Shown here one piece after another: positions 1-6,270 of a DNA stretch of 11,270 nucleotides (position 1 is its first letter; every line of letters begins with the position of its first letter). This DNA comes from Desulfofustis sp. (GTDB lineage Bacteria > Desulfobacterota > Desulfobulbia > Desulfobulbales > Desulfocapsaceae). The position numbers and the translations under genes were made by a program. A model generated the notes under the pieces. That model worked only from the letters and a program-made list of their open reading frames with translations. It had not been told where the DNA came from and ran no database searches. The DNA is taken from contig JARFQM010000007.1 in NCBI GenBank assembly GCA_029287755.1, forward strand, positions 1-11,270, in the 5' to 3' direction.

Positions 1-239
1 ATATGTCACTGATTATCGCAACAAATCACTGATCTTAGAATATGCCACATTGTGACATAGTCAAGGGGAATTCAAGCGAAATGTTACCCTATGTTTTTGC
101 TGCGCAAAAATGGTGATTGACTTGGGGCTGTGCAGGCAACCGCATGAACCCATGAGATTAACGGCTTATATCTTCAAGATTGACGATAATTAGCCAATTT
201 GTCGAGAGAAAAAAGAGGGTTGAGATGGTAGAATAACAA

Positions 240-268
240 TTGACAGCAGGGCAAGAGAACGGTAAATT
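240..268 (+). promoter_or_regulatory. Probable sigma70-type promoter of the LacI-type repressor gene
   Basis: A perfect -35 box TTGACA (240-245) is followed after 17 bases by TAAATT (263-268), which matches four of six bases of TATAAT. The predicted start point, about 275, falls inside the operator at 272-285. The same layout recurs upstream of the creatininase-family gene, which strengthens the call. No experiment supports the start point. Confidence 0.65.
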
Positions 269-271
269 TCA

Positions 272-285
272 GGAAAACGTTTACC
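272..285. promoter_or_regulatory. LacI-family operator, repressor's own gene
   Basis: The sequence GGAAAACGTTTACC is a 14-base palindrome around a central CG with a single mismatched pair (A274/A283). It belongs to the AAACGTTT class bound by many LacI/PurR-type repressors. It overlaps the predicted start point and ends 24 bases before the GTG start of the repressor gene, so it implies autorepression. A near-identical perfect site lies at 1348-1359. Confidence 0.7.
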
Positions 286-309
286 ACTTTTCTTGGGCGG
301 GGAATTAGC

Positions 310-1305
310 GTGTCAAAAATTCACGATGTTGCTAAACGGGCGAATGTTTCCATTGCCACGGTCTCTAGGGTCTTGAACTCAAGCGACCACAAAGTCAGTG
401 CTATAACTGCGGAGAAGGTTCGCCAGGCGGTAAAAGAGCTTGACTATCGTCCAAATGCCCTGGCCCGGGCGTTACAGATTAACAAGTCCATGACTGTCGG
501 CGTCATTATTCCCGACATCGCCAACCACTACTATGCCGAAATTGTTCGTGGTATTCAGAAAGAAGCGGATAAAGAAGGCTACAATATCATCCTTCAGAAT
601 ACCGACAGAAACCCAAAACGGATCGTTCGCTCGATTAATCTGCTTCGCGAAAAAGTTGTCGATGGGATAATCTTTAGCGGCGGAATTATCAGTGGCTACG
701 AACCGCTCTCAGTCCTCCAAGAATTTCGCGACCGGGTGGTTGTAATCGGACGACATGACGTCAACTTTCCAGCTATCATGGTCGATAATATTTCTGGCGC
801 TTCTCAGGCCGTGCAGCACCTGATTGACCTGGGACATACCAAGATCGGCTTCATTGGCTGGGCAATTACCTCTACCACTGCTACTGATCGATTGAGCGGC
901 TACAAAAGCGCCCTGGCGCAAAATCGTTGCCGGTTTGACAAAGCTCTCGTAAGGGAAGGAAGGCTTACCCCCGAGAGCGGATATGCCGAAGCAAAGAAGC
1001 TTCTGTCGGGAAAGGAAGTCCCAACCGCAATCTTTGCCGGCAATGATCAGATGGCTTTCGGAGTGATTCATGCCGCCATGGAATTCGGTCTCAAAGTGCC
1101 TGATGACCTCGCCGTGGTAGGATTCGATGACATTCCCCTCAGCTCGTTTTTTGTCCCGCCACTGACCACTGTGGAAATCCCCAAGTTTTCCCTTGGCACC
1201 AGTTCCATGAGGGCCTTGATGAATCTCATTTCCGGAAAAAACACGCCGAGAATGAAGTTGCACAAAACCAAACTGATTGTCAGGAAATCATCTCAAATCA
1301 ACTAA
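310..1305 (+). CDS. LacI-family transcriptional repressor
   Basis: The 331-residue protein has the full LacI/GalR layout. An N-terminal helix-turn-helix (about residues 4-24, beginning KIHDVAKRANVSIATVSRVL) is followed by the hinge helix YRPNALARAL (46-55) with its conserved minor-groove leucine. A periplasmic-binding-protein-like effector domain fills the rest, with VGVIIPDIANHYY near residue 63 and the typical GNDQMAFG and VVGFDDIPLSSFF motifs in the C-terminal half. The start is GTG at 310, supported by a GGCGGGGA ribosome binding site six bases upstream; no ATG serves. Length is normal. Two palindromic operators, one at its own promoter and one at the next gene's promoter, indicate that it represses itself and the downstream operon. 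The effector is unknown; LacI-family effectors are usually sugars or sugar derivatives, so an operon substrate or intermediate is the likely inducer. Confidence 0.93.
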   Translation: MSKIHDVAKRANVSIATVSRVLNSSDHKVSAITAEKVRQAVKELDYRPNALARALQINKSMTVGVIIPDIANHYYAEIVRGIQKEADKEGYNIILQNTDRNPKRIVRSINLLREKVVDGIIFSGGIISGYEPLSVLQEFRDRVVVIGRHDVNFPAIMVDNISGASQAVQHLIDLGHTKIGFIGWAITSTTATDRLSGYKSALAQNRCRFDKALVREGRLTPESGYAEAKKLLSGKEVPTAIFAGNDQMAFGVIHAAMEFGLKVPDDLAVVGFDDIPLSSFFVPPLTTVEIPKFSLGTSSMRALMNLISGKNTPRMKLHKTKLIVRKSSQIN

Positions 1306-1315
1306 TTATTGTGCG

Positions 1316-1344
1316 TTGACAAAGCGTAACAAGTCGTTTAAAAA
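1316..1344 (+). promoter_or_regulatory. Probable sigma70-type promoter of the catabolic/transport operon
   Basis: A perfect TTGACA (1316-1321) stands 11 bases after the repressor's stop codon. After a 17-base spacer comes TAAAAA (1339-1344), four of six matches to TATAAT. The predicted start point is about 1351, within the operator at 1348-1359. The distance from the -35 box to the operator centre (about 37.5 bases) is almost the same as at the repressor gene (38.5). Confidence 0.65.
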
Positions 1345-1347
1345 ATG

Positions 1348-1359
1348 GTAAACGTTTAC
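1348..1359. promoter_or_regulatory. LacI-family operator, operon promoter
   Basis: GTAAACGTTTAC is a perfect 12-base palindrome centred on CG. It covers the predicted transcription start, the position expected for repression by blocking RNA polymerase. It is the best match in the window to the repressor's inferred site. A weaker look-alike (GGACAACGTTTCC, 1404-1416) lies downstream in the leader but has two mismatched inner pairs. Confidence 0.78.
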
Positions 1360-1457
1360 AAAGAGAAGGTGCGCGTGGGGATAACCTGCGATTGCTCTCT
1401 TTTGGACAACGTTTCCATCCCACATTCCAATGCTAGACACCAGAAAGGAGGCTGAAA

Positions 1458-2327
1458 ATGGCACGCAGAAAAAGTTTAAACACTTTTGAAATGAGCTACG
1501 ATGAAGTTGCGGAGCATATGAAAACAAACGATACCATCATCATCCCGATGGGCTCCACCGAGAAGCATGGTTCGCATGTTATAAATGGCACTGATACCAT
1601 AACTGCCATGGGTGTTGTCGAAGTTGCCGCACGGCTGTCGAACACCTTGCATACGCCGATCATCCCGGTCGGGTATTCCCCCCATCACATGGGCAAGATA
1701 GGTGAGGGAGCCGGAACCTTGACCTTTTCAGGGGCCACCTATCGCCGCATTGTCTATGAACTGGGCATGTCGATGATTTATCACGGTTACAATAAGCTTG
1801 TGTATGTAACCCACCATGGCAGTAATTCAAAAGTTGTTGACGAAGTCCTCAGGAAACTCCGCTATGAAACAGATTGTTTCTGTTGTTGGTTCAAAACACC
1901 CACGGAGCGGACCATGGCCATAGGTGGTCAGATATGGACCGGACCGCCGGAGGATACGCCGGGCTGGCATGCCGGTGAACTTGAGACCAGCACGGTATGG
2001 GCCTATGATGAGACGCTCATGGATATGGATAAAGCGAAAAAAGATAGAACCCATGCCCCCCGGTTCATGGGAGACAAATTCTCGAAAAAAGATGGCACGG
2101 GACATGTCGAATTCATGGGTGCAGAAAACGCCTGGGTGCCGATGGAGCATCACGAGTACAGTGACACGGCCACCATTGGAGATCCCTTTGCCGGGGCCAA
2201 GGAAAAGGGTGAGAAGTATTTCCAGGTAGCAGGAGAAGCTTTGGCGCAATTCATAGAAGAAGTTAAGAAATTTGACATCAAAGTCAGCGCTGCCGGCAGA
2301 GAGCGGGCCAGCCTCGCTCGAGTCTGA
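1458..2327 (+). CDS. Creatininase-family metal-dependent hydrolase
   Basis: The 289-residue cytoplasmic protein matches the creatininase / MftE / IolN superfamily, binuclear-metal enzymes that open amide, lactam or ring C-C bonds. The N-terminal signature GSTEKHGSHVINGTD supplies the ligands E35, H37 and D46. H120 follows in THHGSN, where most members have NGHGGN, and the active-site motif HAGELETS lies at 171-178. Creatinine amidohydrolase itself has a glutamate two residues after this histidine, as I recall; here it is S122, so a true creatininase is unlikely. The start ATG is fixed by AAGGAGG six bases upstream. The gene ends in tandem stops TGA-TAG. It is first in the operon, behind a LacI operator. 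By context it could be a 3-dehydro-scyllo-inosose hydrolase (IolN)-like ring-opening enzyme, but that is inference; the family call is firm. Confidence 0.88.
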   Translation: MARRKSLNTFEMSYDEVAEHMKTNDTIIIPMGSTEKHGSHVINGTDTITAMGVVEVAARLSNTLHTPIIPVGYSPHHMGKIGEGAGTLTFSGATYRRIVYELGMSMIYHGYNKLVYVTHHGSNSKVVDEVLRKLRYETDCFCCWFKTPTERTMAIGGQIWTGPPEDTPGWHAGELETSTVWAYDETLMDMDKAKKDRTHAPRFMGDKFSKKDGTGHVEFMGAENAWVPMEHHEYSDTATIGDPFAGAKEKGEKYFQVAGEALAQFIEEVKKFDIKVSAAGRERASLARV

Positions 2328-2339
2328 TAGAGGCTAATT

Positions 2340-2377
2340 CAGGCCTGGTACAGAAGAAATCTCTGGTACCAGGCCTG
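2340..2377. repeat. Strong intercistronic hairpin with palindromic arms
   Basis: Two perfect 12-base arms (2340-2351 and 2366-2377) flank a 14-base loop between the creatininase-family and UPF0261 genes. Each arm contains the palindrome CAGGCCTG, and the right arm sits in a perfect 12-base palindrome ACCAGGCCTGGT (2368-2379). The block CAGGCCTGGT is therefore also directly repeated (2340-2349 and 2370-2379). There is no T-tract afterwards, so this is not a classical terminator. It may act as an mRNA stability or processing element, or as a site bound as DNA. Confidence 0.7.
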
Positions 2378-2406
2378 GTCACCGCAGGCAGGAGAACTCA
2401 CCAATC

Positions 2407-3642
2407 TTGGCTATGCCCGAAAAAACTATTGCTCTTATCAGCACGCTGGACACCAAAATCGAGACAGTGCGCTACCTGACAAGGGTGATCAAAGAGTGGG
2501 GATGTGAGCCAATCCTTATTGATGTTGGCGCCTTAACCAGCAACGACGTAGAATCGGATTTCAGCAATAAAGAGGTAGTCCGCAAAGCGGGAAAGGATCT
2601 CAACGATTTGCTCAGCGCTGGCAAGCGGGATGAGATCATGGCCGCCATGGGGAATGGAGCCTCCTTGATTTTGGCTGATTTGCTGAGAGCCCAGAGACTT
2701 GATGGAGTGCTTGGCATCGGAGGGAACCAGGGAACGGCAATTTCAGCAATGGCTATGCGATCTCTGCCGTTTGGCCTGCCCAAATATCTGGTCTCTACCG
2801 TAGCATCGGGGAACATGCGCCCCTACGTCGGGCATAAAGATATCACCGTCGTTTTCTCAGTGACCGACCTGGTCGACAAACCAAACACTGTATCCGAGAC
2901 CATCCTGGCCAATGCCGTCTGCGCGCTGGTTGGCATGATCAACTGCGGTCAAGCCATTGCCCAGAGCCCGGGCCGAAAAAGCGTTGCCCTCAGTGCTTTG
3001 GGCAATACAGAACCATCTGCCCAGAGGATATCCACCCTGCTCTCCAAGGCTGGATTTGAAGTTGTTACATTTCATGCCTCCGGCGCGGGCGGATCAGCAA
3101 TGGAGGAGTTGATCGGCGAAGGAATTTTCTGCGGGCTCATCGACCTCACCCCCCATGAACTGGCCGAAGAAATCGTGGCCAAAGGCGCATATGTGCCGGT
3201 GGTTCCCGGCCGCATGAAAGCGGCGGCCAGGAGCGGCATACCGCAGATAATCTCTACCGGCGCCTTGGAATATCTTTGTTTTGGGCCCTGGGAATCAATA
3301 CCGGCGTCAATGAGAAAAAGAAAAATCTATATGCATAACCCCTATAACGCCAATGTCAGGGTCTCGCAAAAGGAGATGGCGGCAATTGGCAAAGAGATGG
3401 CCAAGAGGCTTAATGGTTCAAACGGACCCGTTGCAGTTCTGGTGCCGCGACTGGGCTGGTCAACCTACGGCAGCGAGGGGGGGGCTCTTTACGATCCCAA
3501 AGGGTATGAACTCCTGCTCCAGGGGTTAAGAGGTCATTTGCAGGATTTTATTTTTTATAAAGAGGTCGACCTGCATATCAATGACGAAGGCTTTGCAGAT
3601 CTTTGTGTTGCCGAATTTCTCAAAATGATTGATACTGAATGA
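2407..3642 (+). CDS. UPF0261 / Tm-1-like ATP-binding domain protein
   Basis: This 411-residue soluble protein belongs to the UPF0261 family, whose N-terminal domain is related to the ATP-binding domain of tomato Tm-1. The opening IALISTLDTKIETVRYL (about residues 8-24) and the IDVGAL segment (38-43) match the family's TLDTK and DVG motifs. The glycine-rich GIGGNQGTAISAMAMRSLP (103-121), then LVSTVASGNMRPYVG and SVTDLVDKPN (to about 160), are hallmark segments. The C-terminal half keeps PGRMKAAARSGIPQI, a MHNPYN motif and GPVAVLVPRLGWS. Length is usual for the family. The start is probably TTG at 2407, 11 bases from AGGAGA (2390-2395); an in-frame ATG at 2413 is the alternative, at a long 17-base spacing. 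The reaction is not established for the family. Operon position implies a role in the same catabolic route. Confidence 0.88.
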   Translation: MAMPEKTIALISTLDTKIETVRYLTRVIKEWGCEPILIDVGALTSNDVESDFSNKEVVRKAGKDLNDLLSAGKRDEIMAAMGNGASLILADLLRAQRLDGVLGIGGNQGTAISAMAMRSLPFGLPKYLVSTVASGNMRPYVGHKDITVVFSVTDLVDKPNTVSETILANAVCALVGMINCGQAIAQSPGRKSVALSALGNTEPSAQRISTLLSKAGFEVVTFHASGAGGSAMEELIGEGIFCGLIDLTPHELAEEIVAKGAYVPVVPGRMKAAARSGIPQIISTGALEYLCFGPWESIPASMRKRKIYMHNPYNANVRVSQKEMAAIGKEMAKRLNGSNGPVAVLVPRLGWSTYGSEGGALYDPKGYELLLQGLRGHLQDFIFYKEVDLHINDEGFADLCVAEFLKMIDTE

Positions 3643-3658
3643 TACTGTGTGGTAGTCG

Positions 3659-3725
3659 AATCATTGAACCATGGACGCGATGGCTGCACTGGTGATCTCG
3701 CCGTATTTGTTCATGATCAATGATT
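3659..3725. repeat. Inverted repeat between the UPF0261 and TIM-barrel genes
   Basis: AATCATTGA (3659-3667) and its exact complement TCAATGATT (3717-3725) are separated by 49 bases in the 119-base intercistronic gap. The arms are AT-rich and unfollowed by T residues. A 20-codon reading frame (3671-3733) lies across it but has no ribosome binding site. The function is unclear and the pairing may be chance. Confidence 0.35.
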
Positions 3726-3761
3726 TTGGGTAGCCCGAAGCAATTAACAGGTGGAGGAAGC

Positions 3762-4682
3762 ATGGAGAATTTTTCGATCTACCGATATATGAAATTGGGT
3801 ATTGTCCATTTCAAAGCCTTTCCGGAAATTGTTTTTGGAACGGGGCCGATCGTTGAAACCCTGAGGACAATTGTCGAGGATGACTTCTGGACTGCCGTCG
3901 AGGTTGGCTGGATCAAGGATATCAAGGTACGCAACGAGGTCCGCGAACTGCTGGCCACCTCTCATATGGAAGTGTGTTATGCGTGCCAGCCCCGGATGTT
4001 CTCTAATAAATTGAATATCAATCATTTTGATGCGGGGGAACGGGCAAAAGCGCTGGGCATGATGAAGAACGCCATTGACGAGGCTTATGATATCGGAGCC
4101 TCAGTGGCGCGGGTATTTTCAGGGAAACACCCTGGTGAGGAGAAAAAGGAAGAGGCCAAGAAAATCCTCATTGATTCACTGATGCAGATCTGTGAATTCA
4201 CCAAGTCGCAGGGAGATATCCGTCTCTATATGAAAGTCTTCGATTACGATATCGACAAATGTTTTCTCATTGGCCATTTTCAGGACGCTGCCGAAGTCGC
4301 GGCAGAGGTGTGCAAGGAATTCGATAATTTCGGGGTCTTGGCAGATCTGTCGCACTTCCCGCTCTTAAGGGAAAAACCGGAAGATGCCATTCCTCTGGTA
4401 AAAGACTTCCCCATGCACTTTCATATCGGCAATTGTCTGTTCAAGGACAGGAGACATCCCACCTATGGCGACAGACAACCCCGATTCGGAATTCCCGGCG
4501 GAGAAATAGACACCCCGGAAGTCCGCGATTATTTCAGGCTGTTGCTCGATCTTGAGCTGCTGAATCCGGAAGACAGGCCGGTTGTAAGTGCTGAGGTACG
4601 GCCCCTTCTTGCCGCGGAGTCATCAGAAGTGGTCATCGCTAACACGAAACGTGTCATCAAAGAGGCATGGGCCTTGGTATAA
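3762..4682 (+). CDS. Xylose isomerase-like TIM-barrel sugar isomerase/epimerase
   Basis: The 306-residue protein matches the AP-endonuclease-2/xylose-isomerase-like TIM-barrel group, metal-dependent enzymes that isomerise or epimerise keto-sugars and keto-acids (IolE, IolO and relatives). Recognisable metal-site strands are ADLSHFP (D195, H198), HFHIGNC (H219, H221) and SAEVRP (E278). The loop YGDRQPRFG (about 236-244) is a subfamily mark. The segment usually reading LEVFD, whose Glu is a metal ligand in relatives, reads MKVFD with K158, and the loop residue I would expect to be His is Q239. ATG at 3762 is chosen because GGTGGAGG lies just upstream; the frame is open from 3720 but nothing supports an earlier start. 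In context it could epimerise a keto-acid produced by the creatininase-family hydrolase. The exact substrate is unknown. Confidence 0.83.
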   Translation: MENFSIYRYMKLGIVHFKAFPEIVFGTGPIVETLRTIVEDDFWTAVEVGWIKDIKVRNEVRELLATSHMEVCYACQPRMFSNKLNINHFDAGERAKALGMMKNAIDEAYDIGASVARVFSGKHPGEEKKEEAKKILIDSLMQICEFTKSQGDIRLYMKVFDYDIDKCFLIGHFQDAAEVAAEVCKEFDNFGVLADLSHFPLLREKPEDAIPLVKDFPMHFHIGNCLFKDRRHPTYGDRQPRFGIPGGEIDTPEVRDYFRLLLDLELLNPEDRPVVSAEVRPLLAAESSEVVIANTKRVIKEAWALV

Positions 4683-4762
4683 GTTGTGCCCGCCATGCGC
4701 TGGATCATATTGGCAGGCTCAATGAGAAGTAAAAATTAATTCGTTAGGAGGAGGTAGAAGAC

Positions 4763-5725
4763 ATGATGAGAAGAACAACAATCTCTGCAGCGCTCGCGAT
4801 CATTGCCGCACTCGGTATCTTGGGTTCCGCCTTCGCTGCGGATTATCCGGCCAAACCCGTTCAGATGCTGATTCCCTTTGGTGCGGGTGGATCAGCAGAT
4901 TCGATGGGAAGAATGATTGCTAAGACCACCGAGAAACATCTTGGCCAGAATATTGTCACCGTCAACAAACCGGGCGCCGGAGGCGGGATAATGTTAACCG
5001 CACTCCATGAGGCCAAACCTGACGGTTACACAATCGGGTGGGGATCAACGGGCATCTTGACCGCCACCAACATTGGCAATGTTCCATTTAAGCATGACGT
5101 ATTCACTCATGTGGCACGAGTTGGCTTCAGCGGCATGCCGATTGCGGTGCGGGCTGATGCTCCCTGGAACAGCTTTGAGGAATTTGTCGCCTATGCCAAG
5201 GAAAATCCGAACAAAATTAAAATTGGTAATGCGGGGACTGGAAGCGCAACCCATTTAACGCCGATATTCATTGAGAAAGAACTGGGTCTGCAGTTCATCC
5301 ATGTACCGCTTGGGGCAAAGCGCAGAGTACCGAGTCTTCTTGGTGGCGAGGTAGAGGCCATCTGCGTACCCCTGCCAGAGGTGGCGGGCCAGGTCCAGGC
5401 AGGAAAAGCCAAGGTGCTGGTTATCCCCAGTGCTGAACGTGACCCGGGCTTCCCCGATGTTCCGACAATGAAGGACCTTGGCTACGATGTCGTCATTGAG
5501 CTGTTTCGAGGCATCAGCGTACCCAAAGGAACACCTGCTGACGTTATTGCCAGGATCGAAGAGGCGTTTAAAAAAGGGGCGCAAGATCCTGAGTTCATTG
5601 AATTCGCCAGGAAGAACAGTTTCAATATAAGCTTCATGGGGATGGATGAATTCAATAACTATGTAGAGCCCATGGATACCAAAATAGCCATGGTGATGGA
5701 GGAGACTGGTCTTAAAAAGAACTAA
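4763..5725 (+). CDS. tctC: TctC/Bug-family periplasmic binding protein of a TTT transporter
   Basis: This 320-residue protein is the extracytoplasmic solute receptor of a tripartite tricarboxylate transporter. A signal peptide with an MMRRTT positive end and hydrophobic core probably ends at SAFA (residue 25), leaving a mature start ADYPAKPV. The Bug-fold marks follow: PFGAGGSADSMGRMIAK (about 38-54), VNKPGAGGGIM, AKPDGYTIGWGS, and the domain-II segment GTGSATHLTPIFIEKELG. Bug proteins bind small carboxylates, but individual ligands cannot be read from sequence. AGGAGGAGGT (4746-4755), seven bases before ATG 4763, is the strongest ribosome binding site of the operon, as expected for the abundant receptor; ATG 4766 is an alternative start. 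A hairpin follows the stop codon, before the membrane genes. Confidence 0.93.
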   Translation: MMRRTTISAALAIIAALGILGSAFAADYPAKPVQMLIPFGAGGSADSMGRMIAKTTEKHLGQNIVTVNKPGAGGGIMLTALHEAKPDGYTIGWGSTGILTATNIGNVPFKHDVFTHVARVGFSGMPIAVRADAPWNSFEEFVAYAKENPNKIKIGNAGTGSATHLTPIFIEKELGLQFIHVPLGAKRRVPSLLGGEVEAICVPLPEVAGQVQAGKAKVLVIPSAERDPGFPDVPTMKDLGYDVVIELFRGISVPKGTPADVIARIEEAFKKGAQDPEFIEFARKNSFNISFMGMDEFNNYVEPMDTKIAMVMEETGLKKN

Positions 5726-5738
5726 ACCGTCAATGAGG

Positions 5739-5765
5739 GTGAGCCGCTGATGTATCGCGGCTCAC
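5739..5765 (+). promoter_or_regulatory. Intercistronic hairpin between receptor and membrane genes
   Basis: A perfect 9-base stem (GTGAGCCGC 5739-5747, GCGGCTCAC 5757-5765) closes a 9-base loop 13 bases after the tctC stop codon. The stem is GC-rich but is followed only by GCCTTTG, a poor T-tract. It is therefore better read as a partial terminator or 3'-end-protecting structure that keeps receptor mRNA above tctBA mRNA. This role is inferred from position. Confidence 0.6.
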
Positions 5766-5803
5766 GCCTTTGAATTATCTGGAATCTAGCGGGAATTGGC
5801 GAA

Positions 5804-6256
5804 ATGCGCAGAGCAAACATTATCATCTCCCTGATCCTGCTGGGTTTTGCAAGTTTCTATGCCTACCTGATAGCCAACCTTCCGGCCCGAGATTTGCCCA
5901 ATACCCTTGGAGCCGCGTTTGTACCCTGGGTACTCGCCGGTATTTTGGCAGGCCTCAGTGTTATCCTCTTAATCCACTCAATTTTCGCAGTAAACGGGAA
6001 CCAAAAAATTTCTTTGCCGGGGAGGGAACTGCTCGGTATCGCCTTTTTGCTGATTTTGATCGCAAGCTACATCAAGCTGATGGATTTTTTTGGTTTTGTC
6101 CCGGTCTCCATCGTTTTCCTGGCCATTTTGACCTGGCTTGCCGGGTCAAGAAAGCCCGCCGAGATAGCGGCATTCTCAGCAACCACGGCGATTTTGGTGT
6201 ATCTGCTCTTCCATAAGTTTTTTCAAGTGCAGCTGCCCACGGGAATCTTTTTTTAG
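5804..6256 (+). CDS. tctB: TctB-family small membrane subunit of the TTT transporter
   Basis: The 150-residue protein has the size and topology of TctB, the small integral membrane subunit. Hydrophobic spans lie at about residues 5-24 (IIISLILLGFASFYAYLIA), 38-60 (WVLAGILAGLSVILLI), 78-108 (a long stretch that can form one or two helices) and near 120-140 (a short FSATTAILVYLLFHKFF helix). Sequence is poorly conserved in this family, so the assignment rests on length, topology and position between tctC and tctA. The ribosome binding site is weak (GCGGGAATTGGCGAA before ATG 5804), and translation may be lower than for the receptor. Another frame of similar length (5770-6216) overlaps it but lacks hydrophobic spans, so it is not the gene. 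The tctA start is 14 bases after its TAG stop. Confidence 0.85.
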   Translation: MRRANIIISLILLGFASFYAYLIANLPARDLPNTLGAAFVPWVLAGILAGLSVILLIHSIFAVNGNQKISLPGRELLGIAFLLILIASYIKLMDFFGFVPVSIVFLAILTWLAGSRKPAEIAAFSATTAILVYLLFHKFFQVQLPTGIFF

Positions 6257-6270
6257 TAGGTTTATGTTCA

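Larger units (their letters stand above)
1..309. other. Non-coding upstream region of the LacI-type gene
   Basis: I see no credible gene in this stretch. Its right part (240-309) carries the promoter, operator and ribosome binding site of the repressor gene. Its left part (2-59) carries three related TATGyCAC elements: 2-9, 41-48, and an inverted copy at 52-59. It also has an 8-base direct repeat TCACTGAT (6-13 and 26-33). A short perfect hairpin, TTTTTGC-tgc-GCAAAAA, lies at 94-110 and has no T-tract after its 3' arm, so it does not look like a terminator. The left end may be the promoter area of a gene beyond the window edge. Confidence 0.6.

Noticed and set aside
94..110. Hairpin TTTTTGC-tgc-GCAAAAA as a terminator
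   Set aside because: The 3' arm ends in A residues and no T-tract follows on either strand, so it lacks terminator form.
709..1263. A 184-codon - strand frame inside the repressor gene
   Set aside because: It lies antisense to a clearly conserved LacI-family gene and shows no recognisable domain.
1404..1416. Second LacI operator GGACAACGTTTCC in the operon leader
   Set aside because: Two inner base pairs of the palindrome are broken; kept only as a weak possibility.
3671..3733. A 20-codon reading frame in the gap before the TIM-barrel gene
   Set aside because: It has no ribosome binding site and no recognisable product; short frames of this size are expected by chance.
3720..3761. N-terminal extension of the TIM-barrel gene
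   Set aside because: GGTGGAGG just before ATG 3762 gives a good start; no ribosome binding site supports the earlier one and the added residues do not look like the family.
4642..4654. ACACG-aaa-CGTGT palindrome near the end of the TIM-barrel gene
   Set aside because: It lies within conserved coding sequence, differs from the LacI-type operator, and has no repeated partner.
5770..6216. A 148-codon + strand frame overlapping tctB in another frame
   Set aside because: Its product lacks hydrophobic spans and is rich in Pro, Arg and Cys, while the overlapping 5804-6256 frame has TctB size and topology; this is a shadow.
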